Under the pieces are notes generated by a model. It ran no database searches and was not told the origin of the DNA. It saw only the letters and a list, made by a program, of their open reading frames with translations. Below are positions 1-6,087 of a stretch of 7,019 bases of DNA, in pieces. The stretch covers positions 1 to 7,019 of the forward strand of contig JAHEZF010000083.1 of assembly GCA_023251215.1 (NCBI GenBank). Direction: 5' to 3'. The stretch is from Sphingobacteriales bacterium. Lineage in GTDB: Bacteria; Bacteroidota; Bacteroidia; Chitinophagales; Chitinophagaceae. How positions within the stretch are numbered: the first letter of the stretch is position 1; each line of letters begins with the position of its first letter. The position numbers were made by a program, and so were the translations under genes.

Positions 1-34
1 GCTGTTAATCTTTTTAACCATAAATAGTATAATC

Positions 35-112
35 ATGAAAACAAACATTCAGAAAGACCCCGGCAACGGCGGTTGTTGCGGCGGCGGCCTGACCGATTGG
101 GGTTGCTGCTAA
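35..112 (+). CDS. Possible 25-residue Cys/Gly-rich micropeptide
   Basis: This short frame runs from ATG at 35 to TAA at 110-112. Its second half is rich in Gly and Cys and ends in CCGGGLTDWGCC, with paired cysteines at residues 14-15 and as the last two residues, 24-25. GC is about 56%, against about 24% in the 34 nt before the ATG. That jump supports a coding start at 35. A terminator hairpin begins 2-3 nt after the stop, which fits the end of a transcription unit or a leader-peptide arrangement ahead of the arsenate reductase gene at 162. I do not recognise a family. It could be a thiol micropeptide that binds arsenite or a metal, a regulatory leader peptide, or the tail of a longer protein, because the frame has no stop back to the window edge. 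No Shine-Dalgarno sequence is visible, which is normal for Bacteroidota. Function is unknown. Confidence 0.42.
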   Translation: MKTNIQKDPGNGGCCGGGLTDWGCC

Positions 113-114
113 CA

Positions 115-148
115 AAAAAAGACTCCGGAAAGAATCGGAGTCTTTTTT
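115..148 (+). terminator. Intrinsic terminator between Cys-rich mini-ORF and arsC
   Basis: A perfect 7-bp stem, GACTCCG (121-127) with CGGAGTC (136-142), closes an 8-nt loop. It is followed by six T (143-148) and preceded by a run of A (114-120) that can extend the stem with A-T pairs. The symmetry means it could act on both strands. It ends only 13 nt before the arsC start at 162. So arsC needs read-through, conditional antitermination, or a promoter lying inside or just upstream of the hairpin. No clear TAnnTTTG element is visible there; TATTTTTA at 148-155 misses by its last base. Confidence 0.8.
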
Positions 149-161
149 ATTTTTACGGCTA

Positions 162-554
162 ATGAAAAAGAAAATACTTTTTGTTTGTATGGAGAATAGT
201 AATCGCAGCCAGATAAGCGAGGCTTTTGCCAAAATCCATGGCGGAAACAATATAGAAGCTTATAGCGCCGGCTCAAAGCCATCAGGAAAAATAAATCCCC
301 TGGCAATTGCAGCAATGAAAGAGCTCGGATATGATCTGGCAATGCATCATTCAAAATCATTGAAAGCGGTAGAACAGTTTGCGCCATTTGATATAATAGT
401 AACAATGGGCTGCGGTGATGCCTGCCCCTGGATGCCCTCCAAAAAATTCATTGACTGGGATATTCCCGATCCAAAAGAAATGAATGAAGAAGGGTTTAGC
501 ATTATAAAAGATAAAATAAAAGAAAAGGTAAAAGAGTTATTGGCAACATTATAA
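162..554 (+). CDS. arsC: Arsenate reductase, thioredoxin-coupled type (LMW-PTP fold)
   Basis: This 130-residue cytosolic enzyme of the low-molecular-weight tyrosine phosphatase superfamily is predicted to reduce arsenate to arsenite through a cysteine relay regenerated by thioredoxin. The N-terminal P-loop is CMENSNRS, the C-x5-R-S signature, with nucleophile Cys9 and Arg15. A second motif, [11 protein letters not shown], supplies Cys84 and Cys88 as the likely redox pair, and DIPDP holds Asp103 as the probable general acid. The GCGDxCP form and the DW-(x)-(x)-PDP sequence resemble ArsC domains such as those fused to Acr3 in actinobacteria. The three cysteines favour arsenate reductase over a plain phosphatase. 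Length is normal for the family (about 130-140). The ATG at 162 follows a terminator by 13 nt and has no Shine-Dalgarno sequence. The stop codon lies inside the end of convergent nadA. No efflux gene or ArsR is visible in the window, so the arsenic role rests on the protein alone; a protein-tyrosine phosphatase function is the alternative. Confidence 0.85.
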   Translation: MKKKILFVCMENSNRSQISEAFAKIHGGNNIEAYSAGSKPSGKINPLAIAAMKELGYDLAMHHSKSLKAVEQFAPFDIIVTMGCGDACPWMPSKKFIDWDIPDPKEMNEEGFSIIKDKIKEKVKELLATL

Positions 555-1559
555 CCCCGCCATCTTACTTATCTCCAGCATTCTGTCTATTGGTTTCTTT
601 GCCGCCAATCTTAATTCTTCGTCCATCAATATCTCCGGCTCTTCATATTCCATGCAGAGGTAAAGCTTTTCCAAAGTGTTTCTTTTCATGTGCGGGCAAT
701 CATTGCAGGCGCAACTGTTATCCGGAGGTGCAGGAATAAATGTTTTTTGTGGCGCGGCTTTCATCATTTGATGAAGTATTCCGGTTTCAGTTGCCACAAT
801 ATATTCCTGTGAAGAATCGGTCTGAGTATATTTTAAAAGTCCTGTTGTTGAGCCGATAAAATCCGCCATTCTGAGAATCGGGTCTTCACATTCAGGATGG
901 GCAATCAGTTTGGCGTTGGGATGCCGCACTTTCAGTTTTGTGATTTTCTCTAAGCTGAATATTTCATGCACCATGCAGGCGCCGTTCCAGAGCAACATTT
1001 TACGGCCGGTGATCTTGTTGATATATGCTCCCAGGTTTTTATCCGGTGCGAAAATGATGGGTTGTTCTTTCGGAAAGCTTTCCACCACCGCTTTGACATT
1101 ACTACTGGTGCAGATCACATCGCTCAATGCTTTTATGCCGGCGCTGCAGTTGATGTAGCTCACCACCACATGATCAGGGTACTGCTCTTTGAATTCTTTA
1201 AATAGCGGAGGAGGACAACTGTCACTGAGCGAACATCCTGCTTTCAGATCAGGGATCACAACTTTCTTTGACGGATTCAAAATCTTCGCGGTCTCAGCCA
1301 TGAAATGTACACCCGCAAATACGATCATATCTGCGTCGGTTTTCTCCGCTCTTTGTGCCAAGCCTAAACTATCCCCGATATAATCCGCTACATCCTGTAT
1401 ATCCGGTTCCTGGTAGTAATGAGCAAGCAATATTGCATTTTTTTCTTTTTTTAATTTCTCAATCTCTGCAAACAGGTCAAGCGTTGGATCCAGTTCAATG
1501 TCCAGGAAACCAATTTGATCAAGTTCATTCTTCGCTGTCTCAAGTGTCTGTATGTTCAT
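549..1559 (-). CDS. nadA: Quinolinate synthase NadA
   Basis: NadA is a cytosolic [4Fe-4S] enzyme that condenses iminoaspartate with dihydroxyacetone phosphate to make quinolinate in de novo NAD synthesis. The 336 residues match the family over their full length. Near the N-terminus [19 protein letters not shown] gives the substrate-binding His47, Tyr49, Asp63 and Ser64. [13 protein letters not shown] and [10 protein letters not shown] follow, with cluster ligand Cys109. Next come SYINCSA (Tyr135, Asn137), WNGACMVHE (ligand Cys195, His198), AHPEC (His221, Glu223), STTGLL, ATETG, and the [13 protein letters not shown] segment with third ligand Cys288. All three cluster cysteines are present, so the enzyme should be active. 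The partners nadB and nadC are not in the window, so nadA stands alone here. Its stop (TAA, 549-551) overlaps the end of convergent arsC. No Shine-Dalgarno sequence precedes the ATG at 1559. Transcription must begin in the AT-rich gap to its right. Confidence 0.97.
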   Translation of the reverse strand: MNIQTLETAKNELDQIGFLDIELDPTLDLFAEIEKLKKEKNAILLAHYYQEPDIQDVADYIGDSLGLAQRAEKTDADMIVFAGVHFMAETAKILNPSKKVVIPDLKAGCSLSDSCPPPLFKEFKEQYPDHVVVSYINCSAGIKALSDVICTSSNVKAVVESFPKEQPIIFAPDKNLGAYINKITGRKMLLWNGACMVHEIFSLEKITKLKVRHPNAKLIAHPECEDPILRMADFIGSTTGLLKYTQTDSSQEYIVATETGILHQMMKAAPQKTFIPAPPDNSCACNDCPHMKRNTLEKLYLCMEYEEPEILMDEELRLAAKKPIDRMLEISKMAGL

Positions 1560-1610
1560 ATAATTTTTTCAGGAGAGCAATGTTACAACCTGCATCTGCA
1601 AATTTTCAAA

Positions 1611-1690
1611 ATCATTTTTTCTTATTTATTCTTTTTATAATAATAGTACTAATACAATTTTATAAAAAAGAGTATATTATTATTATGACT
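1611..1690. other. Extremely AT-rich block, candidate DNA unwinding element
   Basis: By direct count, only 10 of these 80 bases are G or C (12.5%). The block contains tandem TAN triplets on the plus strand (TAATAATAGTACTAATAC, 1638-1655) and a TTA-type triplet run at 1676-1685, which reads TAA-TAA-TAA on the minus strand. It directly abuts the first DnaA-box-like 9-mer at 1690-1698. Such a position is typical of the unwinding element of bacterial origins. It could instead simply be a Bacteroidota promoter or leader region for nadA, so the call depends on the neighbouring box cluster. Confidence 0.4.
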
Positions 1691-1991
1691 GTGAATTAGT
1701 GGAAAACCGATTTTTTATTTCTGTTACAAAATTACAAAATCCTGTTTATTCACATTTTAGGTATTGAAATCCACAGAAGATAATAGCAGCAGGCTGTGTT
1801 TTATGTCTGTTTCCACAGCACTGTGAACAACATGAAAAGGGTAAATATTTTATTAAGTGTAAATAAAACAGTGTGAATTACTAAAGAATAAATACTCAAT
1901 TCTCTACATATTTGATAAAAAATGAAATAACAAACAAATTACCTTCTGATTATACTGTTTCATATTAACGTTTCATGTTGGTTTATACACA
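1690..1991. other. DnaA-box cluster, candidate replication origin (oriC)
   Basis: Against the consensus TTWTNCACA, two perfect boxes lie on the plus strand: TTATTCACA (1746-1754) and TTATACACA (1983-1991). Four more differ at one position: TAATTCACA on the minus strand at 1690-1698 and again at 1872-1880, GTTTCCACA on the plus strand at 1809-1817, and TTGTTCACA on the minus strand at 1822-1830. The last two face each other across 4 bp. AAATCCACA at 1767-1775 is weaker, with two mismatches. A perfect box should appear well under once by chance in a gap of this size. The boxes sit beside a block of about 12% GC, and the flanking genes point away on both sides. In Bacteroidota the origin need not lie next to dnaA. 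A DnaA-regulated promoter or a DnaA titration site is the alternative. Confidence 0.42.
1727..1734 (-). promoter_or_regulatory. Possible nadA -7 element
   Basis: The minus strand reads TAATTTTG here, a perfect match to the Bacteroidota -7 consensus TAnnTTTG. No convincing -33 TTTG was found at the expected distance, and the leader to the nadA ATG would be long, about 160 nt. In DNA this AT-rich a chance match is quite possible, so the call is weak. Confidence 0.22.
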
Positions 1992-2111
1992 GAAATATTT
2001 TTTTACCGACAGATAAATGGGGAGAAAAAGCTGCACAATTATCGCCGTAAACAGTGAGTTTGACCGGTTTTCCAACCGTATAAAAATCAGGATTCATGTT
2101 TATAATTATAC

Positions 2112-2119
2112 TATTTTTG
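2112..2119 (+). promoter_or_regulatory. -7 promoter element of ppiD
   Basis: TATTTTTG matches TAnnTTTG exactly and sits 30 nt before the ATG at 2150. Transcription would start near 2125, leaving a leader of about 25 nt. This makes the upstream in-frame ATG at 2096 unusable, since it would not be transcribed, and so decides the start codon of ppiD. I could not find a clear -33 TTTG. Confidence 0.5.
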
Positions 2120-2149
2120 CCGTCCTTTCAACAAATCCAGTTTTATAGT

Positions 2150-4324
2150 ATGTCAGTTATTCAGAAAATAAGAGATAAATATGCACGGTTTTCTGTTATT
2201 GCCATTGCAGTGGCCCTGATGGGATTCATTTTAACGGATTATATATCGGGACGAGGACGAAATCTTTTCAGAGGCGGGAGCGCCGAAAACATAGGTAGCG
2301 TTAATGGCAGAAAAATAGAGTTCACTGATTTTGAAAAAAAAGTAAAACAGCAGGAAGATTACACGCAGCAGCAGGGTTATGCCCAACCGGGTGAAGCCGG
2401 CCGGCAGCAAGCAATAGAAGAAGTGTGGAACCAGGAAGTTTCCCGCATACTGATGGACGATGAGATAAATAAAATGGGAATACGGGTAAGTAAAAAAGAA
2501 CTTGGAGATATACTTTATGGCGCCAATGCACCGGATGACCTGAAAAAACAATTCACCGATCCTCAAACTGGTCAGTTTAATCCGGTGCTGGCAAAACAAC
2601 AGGTAGACCTGATGCTGAAAAAAGGAACAGCCGAACAAAAAGAAAGTTTTAATACCTATATCAGCCAACTGGAGCACAACCGAATGGTTGATAAGTATAA
2701 TGCACTGTTCAGCAACAGCAGCAATGCTCCACGGTGGTTATTGGAAAAACAAAATGCCGATAACAGCCAGTTAGCCAAAATATCCCTGGTAAGGATTAAC
2801 TATACAGACTCAGGTTTTGTGGACAGCACAATTAAGATAAGTGATAAAGAAATAGCCGAATTTATAAGCAAGCACAAAGAAGATTACAAACAGGAAGAAA
2901 GCCGCAGCATTGCATACGTTTTTTTTAGCGCAGCCCCAAGCGCTGCAGACAGTGCTGATGCCAAAAACAAAGCACTGGCAATAAAAGAGGAATTTGACAG
3001 CACCCAAAATGTGCTGCAATTATTAACCAGTGAAGGAGCTAATACTAATTATTATCCGGGATATATAAGGGATAGCACGATACAAATTGCCGTGAAAGAT
3101 TCCATTTTTAAAATGCCGGTTGGTCGTGTGTACGGACCTTACCTCGATGGAGGAAACTATATGCTGGCAAAGCTGGAAGGAAAAAAGCAAATACCGGACA
3201 CAGTAAAGATCCGGCACATACTTATTGCGACAGCACAGAGAGATCCGCAAAGCGGACAGATGACGCCTACGAGAGACACGGCGGAAGCGAAAAAAATAAT
3301 TGACAGCATTCAAACAGCCATTCACAACGGATCAAATTTTGATACAGTTTGTGCCAGGCTTTCTGAAGATCCGGGACGTAAAGACAAGGGCGGCGTATAT
3401 GATAAAGTTTCTTCGGGCCAAATGGTAGCCGAGTTCAATGATTTTATTTTTTTAAACCCGGTGGGAGCAAAGGGAATAGTAAAAACGGTATTCGGTTATC
3501 ACTACACCGAAATACTTTCACAGAAAGGAAGTTCTGCTGCATATAAGATCGCTTATCTTCCCAAACAGATTGTTACCAGCACCGAAACAGATAATAACGC
3601 CAGCAATGCAGCTAATGGTTTTGCCGGCGACAGTCGAAATCAAAAATCATTTGACGCCAACTATGAAAAAACATTAAAAGCAAAAGGAATCAATAAGAAT
3701 TATGCTGCAGAGATCAAACCAGCTGACTTTACTGTACAGGGACTCGGGATATCAAGAAATTTTGTAAGAAATATTTACAATGCTAAAAGGGGAGAAGTGC
3801 TGCAGCCAGAACGCATCGGGGATGAATATGTGGTAGCGGTGGTTACCGAAATAAATGAAAAAGGTACTCAATCTGTCGCCAAGGCAAGGAATTCCATTGA
3901 ACCGCTACTACGGAATAGGAAAAAAGCAGAACTGATAAAACAAAAACTGGGAAATATCAGCACATTGGAAGCCGCTGCGGCAGTGTATGGAAAAAAAATT
4001 GAGACGATTGACAGTCTTCGCATGATGACGAAATCACAATCTTTGCCGATGGGCTATGAACCAAAGTTAAGCGGCGCAGCATTTAATCCTGCTAATAAGG
4101 GAAAGCTGTTGCCCGAAGCGCTGGAGGGTATGAACGGTGTTTATGTTCTCCGGGTTGACAATCTATCTGCAACCGCATTAGCCAATGCAAACGTCGCCGA
4201 ACAACGAAAAATGATGTACCAGCAAGCCAAACAAATGGCTTTATACAACCCAACAGCCAATTCACCGGTAACCGCATTGAAAAATGCGGCTAACATTAAA
4301 GACAACCGGGCTAACAGGTACTAA
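2150..4324 (+). CDS. ppiD: PpiD/SurA-like periplasmic peptidyl-prolyl cis-trans isomerase
   Basis: This 724-residue foldase is anchored in the inner membrane and faces the periplasm, where it should help fold outer-membrane and secreted proteins. The N-terminus is short and basic (MSVIQKIRDKYARF), followed by one membrane helix at about 12-32 (SVIAIAVALMGFILTDYI), the PpiD topology. A SurA_N-like segment at about 47-130 includes GSVNGRKIEFTDFEKKV. The canonical parvulin domain spans about 351-458: IRHILI with His356, SEDPGRKDKGG, GQMVAEF with Met425 and Phe429, and TVFGYH with Phe448 and His451. The catalytic-site residues are kept. Segments at about 250-345 and 530-670 look like degenerate parvulin or chaperone regions. 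I chose ATG 2150 over in-frame ATG 2096 because the extra 18 residues would precede a typical PpiD start and a -7 element lies between the two. Length fits Bacteroidota PpiD homologues (about 700). A terminator follows at 4353, so it is probably monocistronic. Confidence 0.92.
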   Translation: MSVIQKIRDKYARFSVIAIAVALMGFILTDYISGRGRNLFRGGSAENIGSVNGRKIEFTDFEKKVKQQEDYTQQQGYAQPGEAGRQQAIEEVWNQEVSRILMDDEINKMGIRVSKKELGDILYGANAPDDLKKQFTDPQTGQFNPVLAKQQVDLMLKKGTAEQKESFNTYISQLEHNRMVDKYNALFSNSSNAPRWLLEKQNADNSQLAKISLVRINYTDSGFVDSTIKISDKEIAEFISKHKEDYKQEESRSIAYVFFSAAPSAADSADAKNKALAIKEEFDSTQNVLQLLTSEGANTNYYPGYIRDSTIQIAVKDSIFKMPVGRVYGPYLDGGNYMLAKLEGKKQIPDTVKIRHILIATAQRDPQSGQMTPTRDTAEAKKIIDSIQTAIHNGSNFDTVCARLSEDPGRKDKGGVYDKVSSGQMVAEFNDFIFLNPVGAKGIVKTVFGYHYTEILSQKGSSAAYKIAYLPKQIVTSTETDNNASNAANGFAGDSRNQKSFDANYEKTLKAKGINKNYAAEIKPADFTVQGLGISRNFVRNIYNAKRGEVLQPERIGDEYVVAVVTEINEKGTQSVAKARNSIEPLLRNRKKAELIKQKLGNISTLEAAAAVYGKKIETIDSLRMMTKSQSLPMGYEPKLSGAAFNPANKGKLLPEALEGMNGVYVLRVDNLSATALANANVAEQRKMMYQQAKQMALYNPTANSPVTALKNAANIKDNRANRY

Positions 4325-4352
4325 AGATTTTTACAGCCAAGATCATCTGACA

Positions 4353-4384
4353 ACGGTTCCGCACGGGCGGGACCGTCTTGTTTT
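4353..4384 (+). terminator. Intrinsic terminator after ppiD
   Basis: ACGGTTCCGC (4353-4362) pairs with GCGGGACCGT (4367-4376) over 10 bp, with one G-T pair and a 4-nt ACGG loop. CTTGTTTT follows as a modest U-rich tail. It starts 28 nt after the ppiD stop, and the promoter of the next gene begins only 34 nt after it. It therefore separates ppiD from the DUF2480 gene. Confidence 0.72.
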
Positions 4385-4418
4385 GCGGATGTCGCAAACA
4401 ACCGCCAACCAGAAGCGT

Positions 4419-4426
4419 TATTTTTG
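4419..4426 (+). promoter_or_regulatory. -7 promoter element of the DUF2480 gene
   Basis: TATTTTTG matches the Bacteroidota -7 consensus TAnnTTTG exactly and is the same 8-mer as in front of ppiD. It lies 14 nt before the ATG at 4441, so the leader would be very short, under about 10 nt. This excludes the upstream in-frame ATG at 4378, which falls in the terminator hairpin tail. No clear -33 TTTG is seen at the usual spacing. Confidence 0.5.
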
Positions 4427-4440
4427 TGAATTGTTTTTAT

Positions 4441-4950
4441 ATGAATGACCCGATCATTAATAAAGTTGCAGAAAGTGGTTTGATCTCTCTTGACCTTGAA
4501 GAATATTATCCCAAAGGCAATACTGCCCTATTTGACCTGAAGGATCATTTGTTTATGGGGATGATATTAAAAGAAAAAGATTTCCGGCAATCATTAACAA
4601 ACCATGATTGGGAAAAATTCAGGGATAAAAATGTAGCGATCACCTGCAGCGCCGATGCTATCATCCCCGTATGGGCCTGGATGCTTATTGCCTCATACCT
4701 GCAGCCGGTAGCAAAAGAAATAATCATGGGTGATGAAAGAGAATTGATCAAAACGCTGTTTCTAAAAAATCTTTCAAGGATCAATGTGAAAGAATTTACG
4801 GATAAACGAATTGTGATAAAAGGCTGCGGGGAAACACCTATTGGAGACTTTGCTTACATGGAAATAACAAAAATACTGCGGCCAGTTGCCAAGAGCATCA
4901 TGTATGGAGAGCCCTGCAGCACAGTTCCGGTTTATAAAAAAAGCAAATAG
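4441..4950 (+). CDS. DUF2480 family protein with internal duplication
   Basis: This 169-residue soluble protein has no signal peptide or membrane segment. The N-terminal segment (NKVAESGLISLDLEEYYP) followed by FDLKDHLFMGMILKEKDFR is the hallmark of DUF2480, a family found essentially in Bacteroidota with no known function. Residues 60-99 and 119-158 align with each other without gaps and share 14 of 40 positions, including F-x-D-K, the A-x-M-x-I core and PVAK-x-I-x-x-G. The family fold is therefore probably two copies of one unit. Cysteines occur at 69, 129 and 159, and the ITCSAD and IKGCGE segments fall at matching places in the two copies. The start at 4441 is set by the promoter element at 4419-4426; a longer in-frame start at 4378 would lie in the preceding terminator. 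It is transcribed alone and ends 6 bp from convergent corA, with no room for a terminator between them. Confidence 0.87.
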   Translation: MNDPIINKVAESGLISLDLEEYYPKGNTALFDLKDHLFMGMILKEKDFRQSLTNHDWEKFRDKNVAITCSADAIIPVWAWMLIASYLQPVAKEIIMGDERELIKTLFLKNLSRINVKEFTDKRIVIKGCGETPIGDFAYMEITKILRPVAKSIMYGEPCSTVPVYKKSK

Positions 4951-4956
4951 CCGTTT

Positions 4957-6087
4957 TCAATCTTTGCTTTCGCCATTGCCAAACCAGCCCCTTTTCCTGA
5001 ACATCCAGATCATCAATACCGGTATTGCCAGCATAATGCTTACAGCGATCCAGAAACCATATTCATTGTGCAGGTAAGGAATTTGTTCAAAGTTCATTCC
5101 AAAGATGCCGCCGATCACGGTGGCCGGGGCCAGCAGGCAGGTAACAATGGCCATTACCTTCATCACTTCATTCATCTTCAGGTTTACGTTGTTGATATAA
5201 AGATCCTGCATACTGGTCATTATATCACGGTAGTTCTCGCTGAGGTCAATGGCCTGTACAATGTGATCATAAACGTCTTTAAAATATTTGTTGGTGCGTT
5301 CATCCAGCAAATCATTGTCGCTACGCAAAAAACCATTCACCAGCTCACGTACCGGGGAAAAATTTCTTTTCAGGATAATCAGCTCTTTTCTCAGCTGGTT
5401 GATTTTGGGCAGCGATCTCAGGTGGCTGCCGCGGATCACCTCTTCTTCTACTTCTTCAATATGGTCGCCCAGTTTTTCCATCACGGAAAAATAATTATCC
5501 ACGATCATGTCGAGCATCGAGTAGCATAGATAATCGGATCCACGCTGCCTGATTTTGCTGTTTTGCATTTTCAGCTTATCACGCAAAGGATTGAACACAT
5601 CACGAATCTCATCTTCCTGGAAGCTGATTACATAATCCTTTCCCATCACAATGCTGATCTGCTCATGTTCCACCGTTTTTTCTTCATCATTAAAGTACAG
5701 CATGTTCAGCAGGCAGAACAGGCTATCATCAGCCTCTTCCATCTTGGGACGTTGGTTGATGCTCAATATATCTTCCATGATCAGCGGGTGGATATTGTAA
5801 TGATTGCACACCGCCTCCACATCCGCCTTGCGCAGGCCGTCAATGTTGATCCAGGAAATGCGGCCGCTGGTTTTGTAAGAAAGACAGTCTTCGACTCCAG
5901 GCAGTTTTTTTTCTTCCACCGAAGTGACATCATAATCAAAAACAGAAACTCCCACAGCGGTGGCTTCTTCACGGTGGGGCATTACGGTGGGATTAACAGA
6001 CAATATTTCTTTTGTCCTCCTTGCCGTGAACAGGTTGGGAAGATAGAGATACCGCAGGTATTTTTTGGGTTGCAGCTTTACACTCAT
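4957..6087 (-). CDS. corA: CorA-family magnesium/cobalt transporter
   Basis: CorA is an inner-membrane homopentameric channel for Mg2+ and often Co2+. This 376-residue protein has the full architecture. A cytoplasmic alpha/beta domain covers about 40-180 (ISWINIDGL, HPLIMEDIL, QRPKMEE, ISFQE). A long helical stalk covers about 185-308 and is rich in charged heptad-like segments (ENYRDIMTSMQDLYINNVN). TM1 at about 309-329 ends in the signature GMN (330-332, within GGIFGMNFEQIP). After a short loop, TM2 spans about 343-363, beginning YGFW. A basic tail, RKRGW, follows TM2. Length is slightly above the usual 316-350 because of about 40 extra N-terminal residues with a basic stretch (KYLRYLYLPNLFTARR). 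ZntB-type specificity is less likely, since GMN is intact. No Mg2+-sensing leader could be made out in the 159-bp gap upstream. A possible imperfect -7 (TAACTTTC, minus strand, 6094-6101) lies next to the start. Confidence 0.95.
   Translation of the reverse strand: MSVKLQPKKYLRYLYLPNLFTARRTKEILSVNPTVMPHREEATAVGVSVFDYDVTSVEEKKLPGVEDCLSYKTSGRISWINIDGLRKADVEAVCNHYNIHPLIMEDILSINQRPKMEEADDSLFCLLNMLYFNDEEKTVEHEQISIVMGKDYVISFQEDEIRDVFNPLRDKLKMQNSKIRQRGSDYLCYSMLDMIVDNYFSVMEKLGDHIEEVEEEVIRGSHLRSLPKINQLRKELIILKRNFSPVRELVNGFLRSDNDLLDERTNKYFKDVYDHIVQAIDLSENYRDIMTSMQDLYINNVNLKMNEVMKVMAIVTCLLAPATVIGGIFGMNFEQIPYLHNEYGFWIAVSIMLAIPVLMIWMFRKRGWFGNGESKD

Larger units (their letters stand above)
1560..2149. other. 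590-bp AT-rich gene-free gap between divergent nadA and ppiD
   Basis: No credible gene was found on either strand in this gap. Short frames that enter it are antisense extensions of nadA or out-of-frame AT-rich sequence. From left to right it holds the presumed nadA leader (about 1560-1610), a very AT-rich block (1611-1690), a cluster of DnaA-box-like 9-mers (1690-1991), a pair of GTTTCAT direct repeats (1957-1963 and 1970-1976), a weak 5-bp hairpin (CGGTT 2065-2069 with AACCG 2074-2078), and a good -7 element for ppiD (2112-2119). The gap is much longer than the others in this window (6 to 159 bp), and two divergent promoters alone would not explain its size. Confidence 0.8.

Noticed and set aside
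1560..1610. Riboswitch or NAD-responsive operator upstream of nadA
   Set aside because: I could not identify a conserved aptamer core or a recognisable operator palindrome by eye in the AT-rich leader.
2065..2078. Hairpin CGGTT/AACCG ahead of ppiD as a terminator or operator
   Set aside because: A 5-bp stem without a T-run is too weak to call, and no regulator is visible to pair with it.
2096..2149. Upstream in-frame ATG extending ppiD by 18 residues
   Set aside because: A -7 promoter element lies at 2112-2119 inside the extension, and ATG 2150 gives a typical PpiD N-terminus of a short basic stretch and then a membrane helix.
4378..4440. Upstream in-frame ATG extending DUF2480 by 21 residues
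   Set aside because: It begins in the tail of the ppiD terminator and upstream of the likely promoter. The extra residues do not resemble the family N-terminus.
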